Numbered from the stretch's first letter, positions 45,701 through 53,672 are shown. The stretch: DNA of 64,000 nt from Albibacterium profundi (GCF_042159835.1 NZ_JBBVGT010000001.1:248001-312000), one strand, 5' to 3'. Numbers and translations: made by a program. Notes: generated from the letters alone by a model not told the origin.

Positions 45701-45913
45701 TTCGGTCGCTGAAATTGTTAACGAATACTGCCCATCAGCATCCGTACTGGTGGAAGTCGTCCCGCCCTTGACAGACACGGTGACTCCCGGGATCGGATTA
45801 TTATCGGTCGCCCCGATAACCCGTCCGCTTACTTGCAAACTCTGAGCAGAAAGCCCGAGAGCAGAAAACAGTAAGCCTAATAACATGAATACATGTAAAA
45901 ATCTCTGTTTCAT
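42794..45913 (-). CDS. susC: SusC/RagA-family TonB-linked outer membrane transporter
   Basis: TonB-dependent glycan importer, 1039 residues, first gene of the PUL. Signal peptide to about residue 23, carboxypeptidase-regulatory-like domain at about 27-105 (GRVIGATDNNPIPGVTVSVKG), TonB box/SusC signature VVVGYGTQKKSVVTGAISS, plug (about 110-230, IRVRGITTFGNNNPLWVVDG) and a 22-strand barrel to the C-terminus ending in FMVGLNVTF. Expression probably depends on the regulator encoded upstream at 46128-49019, in line with PUL organisation. The 213 bp between the two genes contain no recognised feature beyond AT-rich promoter-like DNA. Confidence 0.95.
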   Translation of the reverse strand: MKQRFLHVFMLLGLLFSALGLSAQSLQVSGRVIGATDNNPIPGVTVSVKGGTTSTSTDADGQYSLTISATEVVLEFRQLGMMTEEVAVNSSGVYNVSLRQDLTELEQVVVVGYGTQKKSVVTGAISSVKAADLESMPVTRIEQSLQGRTSGLTIASNSGQPGSAATIRVRGITTFGNNNPLWVVDGVVIDAGGISYLNQSDIESIEVLKDASSQAIYGARAAAGVILVTTKKGKAGAMRVNYNAYYGTSEPARKLSLLNGTEYATLRNESALAAGNALPFANPQEFGEGTDWQEQIFNRSAQRHNHELSVSGGNEKSTFYGSFGYLSQEGIVASDISNFKRTNIRLNSEHKITDWLKLGQNLGYSHERSQGIGNTNSEFGGPLSAAINLDPLTPVVETDPDVINSPNRPYASNAVVRDAFGNPYGISQYVLQEMTNPLAYMQTRLGNYGWSDNFVGNVYAELTPIEGLTFRSTLGSKLSYWGGESFTPVFYLNATNQNAQNNFTRGRDKGFDWNLENTVSYSRLIDDHSFEVLVGQGAYYDNRATGLSVTYYDLPVTNFDDASLNYNIPTDQRNSYGYENPGHTVSSLFARVNYNYQEKYLLEALIRRDGSSRFGSNNKYGVFPSFSLGWVASKEDFLADVDAIDMLKFRGGYGVVGNDNIGDFAYIATVGGGRNYTIGLTDMYTVGYSPNAPSNPDLKWEETSQTNIGFDMTFLNRVSVTFDWYNKVTKGILQNPRIPFYVGAIGNPAANVADMKNTGVELELGYNNRWGEVDFSLNGNASYVRNEVTNIGAGVSFINGAGFQASSYNITRTMVGQPFNSFYGFETMGIFQTQAEIDAYTNEEGALIQPDARPGDFKWADLDNDGAIGEEDRTFIGDPTPTWGFGFTLNVAYKGFDAVVFGQGVAGNKIFQGLRRLDINNANYSTKALGRWTGAGSSDRYPRLSDDDPNNNFANPSDFYLEDGDYFRLKTLQLGYTIPSLLSKQIGLQKARIYVMSENLFTLTKYSGFDPEIGGGIMSIDRGIYPQARSFMVGLNVTF

Positions 45914-46127
45914 AAAATGAAAATGGTTAACATGGTTTAAAAATTAGGTTTAAGCCCGCTGTATCACGAACACAGGAATAAAAGTAGCGAGACAGAAAAG
46001 AAACAGAGATTTTCGACTATCTACAATACCTCTACAAAGCAGTTTTTAAAGGCAACATGACCCCTACATTACCACTACGTTAAGTTTATATTAAACTATA
46101 TATCAGTGAATTAAAAAACGAGAAACT

Positions 46128-49019
46128 CTATTCTCCTACAAATTGCATAAGATAGGTGTGTAGGTTAGTTTCTGAGTCGATTCCCAGTTTCTTTCGAAGG
46201 CGATAGCGGCCTACTTCCACACCTTTGAGGGTAATATTCATCAGCTGGGCAATTTCCTTAGACGATAAGTTCATCCTAAGGTAGGCACAGAGCTTCAACT
46301 CATTCGAGGTAAGGTCTGGATGCTTTTCCTTGAGCTTAGCGAAGAAGCCTTCGTTTGCATTATTGAAATGAATGCTAAAGTTTTCCCAATCGTCATCCAT
46401 GCGCTCGGCCGATTTAATCAGTCGCATCAGCTGTCTAGCTCCGGTGGTTTCCACACCGTCGTGCTGTTTCTTGGTGATTTCGCTGATCTTATCTTTGATC
46501 TTTGACAACACCTCACCGCGTTGCACCAAGTGCATCGTCATGTTTACCAGTTCACGGTTCTTAAAATCCAGATCTGCTTTCAACTTCTCATTTCGCAGAC
46601 GTACCACCTCTTTCTCCCGTTGATCCAGTTCCAGCTGGTGCAGGTACAACTCTTTCCCGTGCTTTTCAGTCAATTTCCGTTTTTGCCTTTTGATATAATA
46701 ATACAGAATCGTCAGGAAGATCAGCGCATAAATGATATAGCTGATGGTATTGGCATACCATGCCGGCAGAACATAAAACGAATAAGACAGCACCCCAGAT
46801 TCACTGCCTTTGCTATTGCGTGATTTGACGTGGAAGGTATAGGTTCCAGGCGAAAGATTGGTATATTCCTTATCACTCCGATCACTCCAAGTCGACCAAT
46901 TTTTATCCATTCCCTCCATCATGTAGCTGAACTCCACATTTCCGAGCTGGTCGTAAGGCGTACTGGCAAAGATAAATTGCAATGTACTCCGCCGATAGCC
47001 CAACTTCGGATTCTCGTCCGGAAATGCACCATAACCACCAAAAAGAACCAATTCGTTCATCTCATTGTCGAGCGCCTTCACACTTCTCAATAAGATATTA
47101 GGCTTGGCAGTCCGCTCCTTATAACGATTGTAATTCAGTAGAATTCCGCCCTTATCGGCCCCGACAAAAATATGATCATTATCGACCATGTAAACCGACT
47201 CATAGCCGCCCAGTACCTTATTGTTCAGTTCAGGAAAATACACAATGCTATAGGGCACCTTTCCGACTGGTCTGCTGAAATCCAACAAACCCAATTTCTT
47301 TTTACTCACAAACCAAATATTACCCGATTTGTCTTCATACATATACTGCACAGGAATGCCCTGCAAAGGCCTGTAGAGATCGGACGCCACAAATTGGTCT
47401 TGCGTGATATCATACTCATAAATACCATCGGCCGCTGACACAAGAATGCTGTTTTTGATATAGAAAACAAAATTATTGAGAGGCGAACTTAAGCCTTCAT
47501 CGACACCATACTCCTTCTGCTTGAGTACTTTTTTCCAATCGGGCGACAGGAACAGTTTAAATACACCGCGATAAGGATGTGATACCCAGACCGCATTTTC
47601 CCGCTCATCAAAATGGATAAAGCGCAATGACTCATTCGATCCCACCACCTGCTGCGGATCTTGAAATCGTCCATCCTTAAAACTAATATGCTGAAGCCCC
47701 CAATAGGTTCCCGCGATGATTGTCTGCGACGGATATACACGAGATACCGGCTTGAACAACCAAGTCCCCGGGATGGAATAAATATTCTCTGCGCCATATC
47801 CACTGATATGAAAGGCACCGTCTTCATGCCCCATTAGCAACTCACCGTTCACCACATCCAGTCCCCACACCTGACCATCCGTCCCAGACACCTTTCTGAA
47901 ACGTGATGGCGCCATACCAATGTCACCCTGACTAGCCGTCGGCAGTTCACTGGCATACAATCCATTCGATGTACCTACATAAAGTTTCTGTTCGATTATT
48001 TGCATAGCGTAGGTACTGATCGGATTATCCACATCGGGATGAATGTATTTGATTGCACTATTGATCGCAATGAAATCAATTCCATCATCAAGCGCCAGCC
48101 AGACATTATCGTCACGATCCACAAAAACATCACGAACATTGTTCTTCTGCAATCCCTCGCCATATACATATTTCTGTCTCACCGCTCCACTTCTATCCAT
48201 AACCAGTAAACCAGAAGAAGTAGTCCCCAATGCAAAAAGCTCGTCCGAAATCCTTGCCGCACAAAACACCCTGCTCGTCGATAGCAGGTCGTCCACTTCG
48301 GTCTGCTTTCTAATCAACTGCTCTCCCACCAAGTAAAAAAGTCCGCTTTTCAAGGTTGTAACCAATACCGTATCCCCGCGGTAAGGAAGCATGTGCGTAA
48401 TCGGTGAACTTTCCAAGGCTTCATGATTTGTTAGCGGCTTCCAAAAACCTGCATCATATCGCATTAAACCCTGCCCCAGTCCTTGCGCATAAAGTTCTCC
48501 ATTCACTTCCCCCATATATTGCCAAGTGTTTTTCGGCTTGTCGACTGAAAACTGTTGTCCGTGATAGCGAAAAATACGGTTATTCGTCATAAAGAAAACC
48601 CCGTCATCCATAATCTCAATACGCCATACATCTGCAAATTCCTGCTCTGACTCTACAATTAGTGACACCAAAGAGTGATAAACCAATTCCCCTACCTCAT
48701 TCGCTTCAAAATAACCCAACTCGTCCTGTCCGCCCACAAAAATCCGATTCGAGCTGTCGACAGCCACCGAACGCACGATCGTATTATTCGGCAGCGGGTA
48801 TGAAAGCCAATGATAGCCATCAAACACCATCAGCCCCTCATTATTCCCAAAATACATCAATCCGCTAGCGTCCTGATCCACACTCCAGTTCTGCAAACCA
48901 CCCTTATACAATTCATTGGAATAATTGATAATCTGAGGCACGGCAATCGTACGCTGTGCATGGACTGCCAAACAGGAAAAACAAAGGAAGGAAATAAGAA
49001 AAAGTAAATATCGGTTCAT
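46128..49019 (-). CDS. Membrane-spanning PUL regulator with beta-propeller sensor, Y_Y_Y and LuxR-type HTH
   Basis: A 963-residue one-protein signalling system. Signal peptide (to about 21), a periplasmic two-part beta-propeller at about 30-660 (repeats such as DKSGNIWFVSKKKLGLLDF), a Y_Y_Y (triple tyrosine) domain at about 675-750, one TM helix at about 757-777, a coiled coil (about 780-860) and a LuxR-type HTH at about 905-955 (LRMNLSSKEIAQLMNITLKGVEVGRYRLRKKLGI). There is no kinase or receiver domain, so it is not a classical hybrid two-component system but a SusR-like or GerE-type direct regulator. It probably senses oligosaccharide and activates the downstream PUL. Confidence 0.9.
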   Translation of the reverse strand: MNRYLLFLISFLCFSCLAVHAQRTIAVPQIINYSNELYKGGLQNWSVDQDASGLMYFGNNEGLMVFDGYHWLSYPLPNNTIVRSVAVDSSNRIFVGGQDELGYFEANEVGELVYHSLVSLIVESEQEFADVWRIEIMDDGVFFMTNNRIFRYHGQQFSVDKPKNTWQYMGEVNGELYAQGLGQGLMRYDAGFWKPLTNHEALESSPITHMLPYRGDTVLVTTLKSGLFYLVGEQLIRKQTEVDDLLSTSRVFCAARISDELFALGTTSSGLLVMDRSGAVRQKYVYGEGLQKNNVRDVFVDRDDNVWLALDDGIDFIAINSAIKYIHPDVDNPISTYAMQIIEQKLYVGTSNGLYASELPTASQGDIGMAPSRFRKVSGTDGQVWGLDVVNGELLMGHEDGAFHISGYGAENIYSIPGTWLFKPVSRVYPSQTIIAGTYWGLQHISFKDGRFQDPQQVVGSNESLRFIHFDERENAVWVSHPYRGVFKLFLSPDWKKVLKQKEYGVDEGLSSPLNNFVFYIKNSILVSAADGIYEYDITQDQFVASDLYRPLQGIPVQYMYEDKSGNIWFVSKKKLGLLDFSRPVGKVPYSIVYFPELNNKVLGGYESVYMVDNDHIFVGADKGGILLNYNRYKERTAKPNILLRSVKALDNEMNELVLFGGYGAFPDENPKLGYRRSTLQFIFASTPYDQLGNVEFSYMMEGMDKNWSTWSDRSDKEYTNLSPGTYTFHVKSRNSKGSESGVLSYSFYVLPAWYANTISYIIYALIFLTILYYYIKRQKRKLTEKHGKELYLHQLELDQREKEVVRLRNEKLKADLDFKNRELVNMTMHLVQRGEVLSKIKDKISEITKKQHDGVETTGARQLMRLIKSAERMDDDWENFSIHFNNANEGFFAKLKEKHPDLTSNELKLCAYLRMNLSSKEIAQLMNITLKGVEVGRYRLRKKLGIDSETNLHTYLMQFVGE

Positions 49020-49180
49020 TTAGTAGTATTGGCTCGTGTATCTACTCATCGTAAATAGCAAATTCAAAGATAAATAAAATTACCATCCTCACCGTAACAG
49101 AACAATATTTAACCTTAACGAAAATCAATGATCAATATATTCTATTTACTTTAACTGTCATTCTAGATTTACTCGATATG

Positions 49181-49267
49181 AACAGTCATCAACCAGTGGT
49201 CAAGCAGTGATCAAACAGTCCTCAACCAGTGGTAAAAGATCTGCTTGACCACTGTTTAACTACTGGT
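49181..49267. repeat. Array of 11-bp repeats, five direct then three inverted
   Basis: Five contiguous 11-mers (49181-49235), AACAGTCATCA, ACCAGTGGTCA, AGCAGTGATCA, AACAGTCCTCA, ACCAGTGGTAA, consensus ANCAGTSNTCA, are followed in phase by three units on the opposite strand (49235-49267; the first poorly kept). As a result CAGTGGTCAAGCAG at 49194-49207 is perfectly repeated in inverted form at 49241-49254. It lies 162-248 bp upstream of the PUL regulator start. The remainder of the 49020-49388 interval holds only AT-rich DNA and the terminator below. Confidence 0.8.
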
Positions 49268-49337
49268 TGTCTATAGTTAATTCAAGGTTTATATACAACT
49301 AGGTTAAAACCATTTAAGAATAATGGACTATGGAAAC

Positions 49338-49365
49338 AAAAAAAGGAGCGTAACGCTCCTTTTTT
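49338..49365. terminator. Intrinsic terminator after the DUF4097 gene
   Basis: A-tract, GGAGCG (49345-49350), TAA loop, CGCTCC (49354-49359) and T-tract. Extended stem of 12 bp including A/T pairs; works symmetrically, and on the minus strand ends the DUF4097 transcript 24 bp after its stop. Confidence 0.85.
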
Positions 49366-49388
49366 ACACATAAAACATAAAACACTCA

Positions 49389-50414
49389 CTAATTGAATCG
49401 CAGGTTCACCGATCCGGCGCTGGTGGATGCAGAAATTTGGTGCCCACCACCATTGATAGTTCCGGTCAGTTTCCCCTTGCTATTAGTACCATTGAAATTA
49501 TTAAGATTATCTGTGCTTACACGCATTCCTTTTAGGTTCAGATCGGCCGCCGAGTTCCTTGGGATTGTCAAGTTCACAGACCCTGCTGATGTCGTCAAAT
49601 TTACCGCTCCAAGAAGCTCGTTGAAACTAGCGGTAGCGCTGCCTCCCGATGTTCCTGCGTCTAATATACACGAAAGGTTATCGAAGTTAATGCTTCCACC
49701 CGATGTCTTCGCATATAAGTTACCGCTTATGTGATCACCTTTGATGCTTCCACCACTGGTTTGTGCCTCAATGTCTCCCGATAGGTTTTCCAGACGGATC
49801 GATCCGCCAGACGTAGACAACTGAATATCTCCATCCAGGTTCTTCGCTTTTATGCTGCCGCCGCTTGTCTTACCATTGATCTGTCCGTCAACATTGCTAA
49901 CAGTTAGACTACCTCCACTGGTTTTAAAATTCTGCCTTCCATTCAGATTAGCGATTCTGATACTGCCGCCGCTCGTATTCAAGTCGGTCGTAACATTCGT
50001 ACCTGTAAGCACGCGAAATGATATACTGATGCCGTTACGCCAGTTGGTTTTATTTTTCCTTTTCGCGTAAGCTTCAATAGTGCCCCCGTTTTGCACAATC
50101 GAGATTTCATAATCACGATCCAGGATTTCTTGGATCTCGGACTTTGAGAGGTTACGATTATTATTTGGTCGCACATGCATTTCTACCGTCGTTTTACTAC
50201 CTGCACTGCCGTCAACCTGGATGGAGCCGCCCGAAGTATTTACGACCAGAGCCTTAATCTCTGAGGTAGAAAACTCCTTCGTAGTCATCAAGATCGCATC
50301 ATTCCCGCCCGTAAATGAAATCGAATTATTCGTGCTAAATGCGCAGCCGACTGAGCCGACCAGCAGAAAGATCGCCATCACGGTTCCGGCTATTTGTTTC
50401 GATATTGTTTTCAT
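49389..50414 (-). CDS. DUF4097 exported repeat protein (TSGGS solenoid)
   Basis: A 341-residue exported protein with a signal peptide and possible lipobox Cys24 (SVGCAF). The body is a repeat solenoid of the DUF4097/putative-adhesin type: from about residue 140 a TSGGS motif returns every 18 residues for six units (NTSGGSIRIANL, KTSGGSLTVSNV, KTSGGSIKAKNL, STSGGSIRLENL, QTSGGSIKGDHI, KTSGGSINFDNL), with further TSGGS/TSAGS copies before and after. This predicts a regular beta-helix. Family members in Firmicutes (LiaX/YvlB type) belong to envelope-stress systems. Upstream lie paired palindromes like those of the NtrC-type regulator. Function here is inference. Confidence 0.85.
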   Translation of the reverse strand: MKTISKQIAGTVMAIFLLVGSVGCAFSTNNSISFTGGNDAILMTTKEFSTSEIKALVVNTSGGSIQVDGSAGSKTTVEMHVRPNNNRNLSKSEIQEILDRDYEISIVQNGGTIEAYAKRKNKTNWRNGISISFRVLTGTNVTTDLNTSGGSIRIANLNGRQNFKTSGGSLTVSNVDGQINGKTSGGSIKAKNLDGDIQLSTSGGSIRLENLSGDIEAQTSGGSIKGDHISGNLYAKTSGGSINFDNLSCILDAGTSGGSATASFNELLGAVNLTTSAGSVNLTIPRNSAADLNLKGMRVSTDNLNNFNGTNSKGKLTGTINGGGHQISASTSAGSVNLRFN

Positions 50415-50507
50415 CAGTTTGTTGCATTTAAAATTGATTAATGATTTGAGTGTTAGTTTTTTTAATTGTTACACTGGTTCCAATATTTATTCTTGATGAA
50501 GAACAAA

Positions 50508-50518
50508 CAAACGTACCA
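50508..50518 (-). promoter_or_regulatory. Putative promoter core of the DUF4097 gene
   Basis: On the minus strand TGGTACGTTTG lies 53 bp after the proximal palindrome edge. It fits a sigma54 -24 element (TGGYAYR) but lacks a good -12 GC; it also contains TACGTTTG, an exact match to the TAnnTTTG -7 element. Confidence 0.48.
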
Positions 50519-50571
50519 AAAACATAAATCGCTTATAAACAGTTATCTACAAATAAACGAAGGTAAACAAG

Positions 50572-50609
50572 TGTTCGATAGCGAACAAACGAGCGTTCAT
50601 TAGCGAACA
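50572..50609. promoter_or_regulatory. Paired 16-bp palindromes upstream of the DUF4097 gene
   Basis: TGTTCGATAGCGAACA (50572-50587, a near-perfect palindrome) and CGTTCATTAGCGAACA (50594-50609), separated by 6 bp, centres 22 bp apart. Third instance of the arrangement seen at 20281-20317 and 27672-27708; located directly at the 3' end of the DUF5686 gene. Confidence 0.7.
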
Positions 50610-50611
50610 TA

Positions 50612-53074
50612 TTAAAACAACTTAATCCCCACGCGGATCGCGCTCTTCCCGTCGAGCACGTGTTGATCGCTCAAAGAACGACTGTACATCACCCGCAAAG
50701 CCTTCCATTGCAGGCCTAGGTGAACCTCACCGTAATGGTTGAGCTCGGAAGTGTGCAGATAATGCAGCCCGATAATCTCATCTAATTTAAGCTTCCGCAA
50801 TAGCGGCACCTTGCTGGTCAGCATCCCAGAAAGGTTGTATTCTGTATGCGCTTGAAGAAAACTATTTTTTGTCCTGTGTTGGTAATAGTCGAGGTTCAGA
50901 AAAGAAGTCAGCTGCTGATCTACCAGTAAAATTTCGTTGCCATTGAAATGCTTAAAATCAGGATAAAACAATTGGTTATTATTCAAAAATGTTCCAGCTT
51001 CAATTGTAAAAGCCAGCTTGCCGGACATTCCCAGCGGTATGTTGCTCTTGTACACACTGGCGGAAACCAAATCATAATCGACATCCGACCCCAAGACCTC
51101 TTTGATTCCCTTTGTGTACTTCACCGTCAGCCGTGGATATTTTGAAGAAAGATATCTCCGGCCCGACGGATAGGTTTCATAACGATTAGAAAAATCATAC
51201 GAGAGTGACATGTGAGCTTTAAAAGCCCGGTGATCATCAAAAACAGGAACATCCGTTTCGGGAGTAAAAGGATTATTTGAGGTAAGCTTATCGCGGTTCC
51301 GATCCCACAATGTAAAATCCGTAGCATTCGGCAACCAATGCCTACTCTCCCAATCGACCCCGCTGCTTACACGAATGTTGCCTGGAAAAGTATAGCTCCA
51401 TGCTATAGCAGCAAACTGCTTTTCGTAGAGCTTCTTATAGTTTTCACCCAAAGCCAGTGTCGTAACGGTATTAAACAAAAATGGAAGCGATTGCAGAGGA
51501 TTCAAGTCGACCACATCCGAGCCTCCCGACAGGGTAAAATCATGCTTTTTGACCGGAATCCGAGCCGTCGCATTCGCATTCAGTCGCTCATTAGCAAAAC
51601 CATAGCGGACACGTGCCGACAGATTAAGATAGCGGTTCAACGTTGTGTCAACTTCCTTTGAATAGCTCAAGCCGTAATTGATGGCCAGACCTTCCACCGT
51701 GTTATAGAGCAGTGAAGTTATGGGCGATGAAAAATGAAAATACTCTTTCTTATAGCGGTTACTATGACTATACCCTCCAGTCAAGAAGCCAAGTGGCTTG
51801 AACTTATTCGATTCACGATCAACAGAGTCTAGGTATTCTTTAGATTCATTTCTCCGGCGAATGCTGTCTTTGAAAACATAATCTCTACTCTCCTCTTCCG
51901 TAAGCGGTATCGGACGATTGTCGACCCAATAATCACTATTCTTCTTATTGATATCCTCTTCGATACGCAGCGCCTCCCGAAAGAGCTTCGGATCAACATC
52001 ACCCAGCAGTTCATAATCCTGGTAAATCGCTGAAAAGTAACCCCCAACATTAAATCCCAAAATACCCACTTTAAAGTCCAGTTGCGTATTAGCCGGCATC
52101 CATACTTCATCGTCTAGCGGTGTAAACAACTGTTTGATGTTCAGTGAATCTACGATGTTAATGCTCGACTCATTGTCCAATAGCAGGTTAACGCTATAGA
52201 TTCGCCATTCATCTTCGACGATATAGATATCTCCTTTGTACAGAGGTTCAGCTTTCCTTTTGGGAATCACCTTAATTTTATTGATGACCAGGCCAGCTTC
52301 TTCGCTCGAACCGAGGTATTTATATTCGTAATACGAGAAGGCATTATCGGCAATTGGCGATACAAAAGGCCTACTGCTAAGACCTTCGAAAATTGGCTGA
52401 TGATTTTCGTAGAAGTTCAATTGCAGATCTGACGCCCGGTTAAAGCTAAAAGCACGATTACTCCCCGACACCTTCGAGCTGATCATCTCCTCCTTGAAAT
52501 GCGATGGCGGATCGACCGTAATTTCAGATTCCGACTCCGAGAGGTAGATGATCCCTCTGCGGTTAGAATCAAGCCCCATTTCTCTGCCCACCTTGTCCAA
52601 ATCGACACCGAAAAACTTTTTTGGCGCCTTCAACATTCGCTGCAGCCCCTTGATATACACCTGTGCGGTGTAGGGACCCGACTGGTTTAGATGGGTTTTC
52701 CTTTTCTTAATCGCTTTCCTGATCATTTCATAAGCAGGATCTTCACCATTGCCAATCACGACCTCCTCAAGAACATAGTTTTCCTTGTTTAGTCGGATTC
52801 GGATCGAGTCGGTGCTTGGTACCTCTATGTTTATAGTTGTAGGACTGTAACCGACTGCCGACGCTACCAACTGATGTTTTCCGACTGGCAAAGTCAGCCT
52901 AAAAACACCCTCGCCGTTGGCCGAAGCCCCAACATTACTCTCGGTCTGGTAAATACTTGCAAAAGGAATGGGTTCGCCGGTATGGTCTGTAATCAACCCT
53001 ACGGTGGATTGAGGTTGGGCATAGGCAAAGGTTACGGATAGGTTAATAAACACGAACAGGAGAAATGGTTTCAT
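50612..53074 (-). CDS. DUF5686 outer membrane protein with carboxypeptidase-like domain
   Basis: An 820-residue outer membrane protein. Signal peptide to about 20, carboxypeptidase-regulatory-like beta-sandwich at about 22-100 (GLITDHTGEPIPFASIYQTESNVGASANGEGVF), then the DUF5686 region, with EEVVIGNGEDPAYEMIRKAIKKRK as its hallmark, and a C-terminal beta-barrel (surface-antigen-like, ending in GKSAIRVGIKLF). There is no plug or TonB box, so it is not a classical TonB receptor. Function is unknown; it is widespread in Bacteroidota. It is monocistronic, and its stop codon is only 2 bp from the DUF4097 operator pair. Confidence 0.87.
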   Translation of the reverse strand: MKPFLLFVFINLSVTFAYAQPQSTVGLITDHTGEPIPFASIYQTESNVGASANGEGVFRLTLPVGKHQLVASAVGYSPTTINIEVPSTDSIRIRLNKENYVLEEVVIGNGEDPAYEMIRKAIKKRKTHLNQSGPYTAQVYIKGLQRMLKAPKKFFGVDLDKVGREMGLDSNRRGIIYLSESESEITVDPPSHFKEEMISSKVSGSNRAFSFNRASDLQLNFYENHQPIFEGLSSRPFVSPIADNAFSYYEYKYLGSSEEAGLVINKIKVIPKRKAEPLYKGDIYIVEDEWRIYSVNLLLDNESSINIVDSLNIKQLFTPLDDEVWMPANTQLDFKVGILGFNVGGYFSAIYQDYELLGDVDPKLFREALRIEEDINKKNSDYWVDNRPIPLTEEESRDYVFKDSIRRRNESKEYLDSVDRESNKFKPLGFLTGGYSHSNRYKKEYFHFSSPITSLLYNTVEGLAINYGLSYSKEVDTTLNRYLNLSARVRYGFANERLNANATARIPVKKHDFTLSGGSDVVDLNPLQSLPFLFNTVTTLALGENYKKLYEKQFAAIAWSYTFPGNIRVSSGVDWESRHWLPNATDFTLWDRNRDKLTSNNPFTPETDVPVFDDHRAFKAHMSLSYDFSNRYETYPSGRRYLSSKYPRLTVKYTKGIKEVLGSDVDYDLVSASVYKSNIPLGMSGKLAFTIEAGTFLNNNQLFYPDFKHFNGNEILLVDQQLTSFLNLDYYQHRTKNSFLQAHTEYNLSGMLTSKVPLLRKLKLDEIIGLHYLHTSELNHYGEVHLGLQWKALRVMYSRSLSDQHVLDGKSAIRVGIKLF

Positions 53075-53232
53075 AAGGTTTAATGGAATTTACAAGATCA
53101 AATATCTTGAACATTATTCGTTCATAATAGCACATTTCTGTTAAAGTGTGTTAATTATTACGTAGCAATTGCCAACAAAATGCCGTTCTGTTTGTAGTGA
53201 TTATTGGTTATTTTGATGAAAAGCTAAAAGTT

Positions 53233-53571
53233 ATGAAGCAAAGAAATTGGTTAAGTGCATTGATGGTTGTTATGATTGCATTATTATCTGGCTGCGGCTC
53301 TGGTGGAGACACCATCAAAGGAATATATACTTACGGAGACCAAACGAATATGCTGGAAGATTGCACTACGGGCGACATGTACGTGATTTCGGATCAGGAG
53401 CTTGAAGAGAAATACATCTCATTTAATTTCGAGGATCCATACGTTCCGATCTATGTTGAATTAGAAGGCGTCATTCGCGACCCCAAAGAAGATGAACCAC
53501 ATGAAATGTCTTATATTGAGGTAAAAGAAGTGATAACGGTGAGTGAGGATACGAGTCTTTGTGGCGGGTAA
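53233..53571 (+). CDS. Small hypothetical lipoprotein, possibly NlpE-like fold
   Basis: A 112-residue lipoprotein from ATG 53233 (a longer start at 53197 would put 12 residues before the signal). Lipobox LLSGC with Cys21. The mature part, GIYTYGDQTNMLEDCTTGDMYVISDQELEEKY then VPIYVELEGVIRD, resembles the small OB-like domain of NlpE-family proteins (a DC-TG motif followed by a PVYVELEG-like strand). This similarity is from memory and weak; function is unknown. It is monocistronic with about 100 bp to the next gene. Confidence 0.7.
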   Translation: MKQRNWLSALMVVMIALLSGCGSGGDTIKGIYTYGDQTNMLEDCTTGDMYVISDQELEEKYISFNFEDPYVPIYVELEGVIRDPKEDEPHEMSYIEVKEVITVSEDTSLCGG

Positions 53572-53672
53572 GGGGTCGAGTCGGCACTTCCGTTCAAACT
53601 AAAGCTTAACATCTTTTAACACCTAAATAATGAAATAATTATCAAATTCGTAACATCAATATACCTAATTTG

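Noticed and set aside
49181..49267. Repeat array as a CRISPR
   Set aside because: Units are 11 bp, contiguous and change orientation; there are no spacers and no cas genes.
53119..53134. Possible further regulator site CGTTCATAATAGCACA upstream of the DUF5686 gene
   Set aside because: Only one half fits the consensus, there is no second palindrome 21-22 bp away and no TGGYAYR block at the expected distance.
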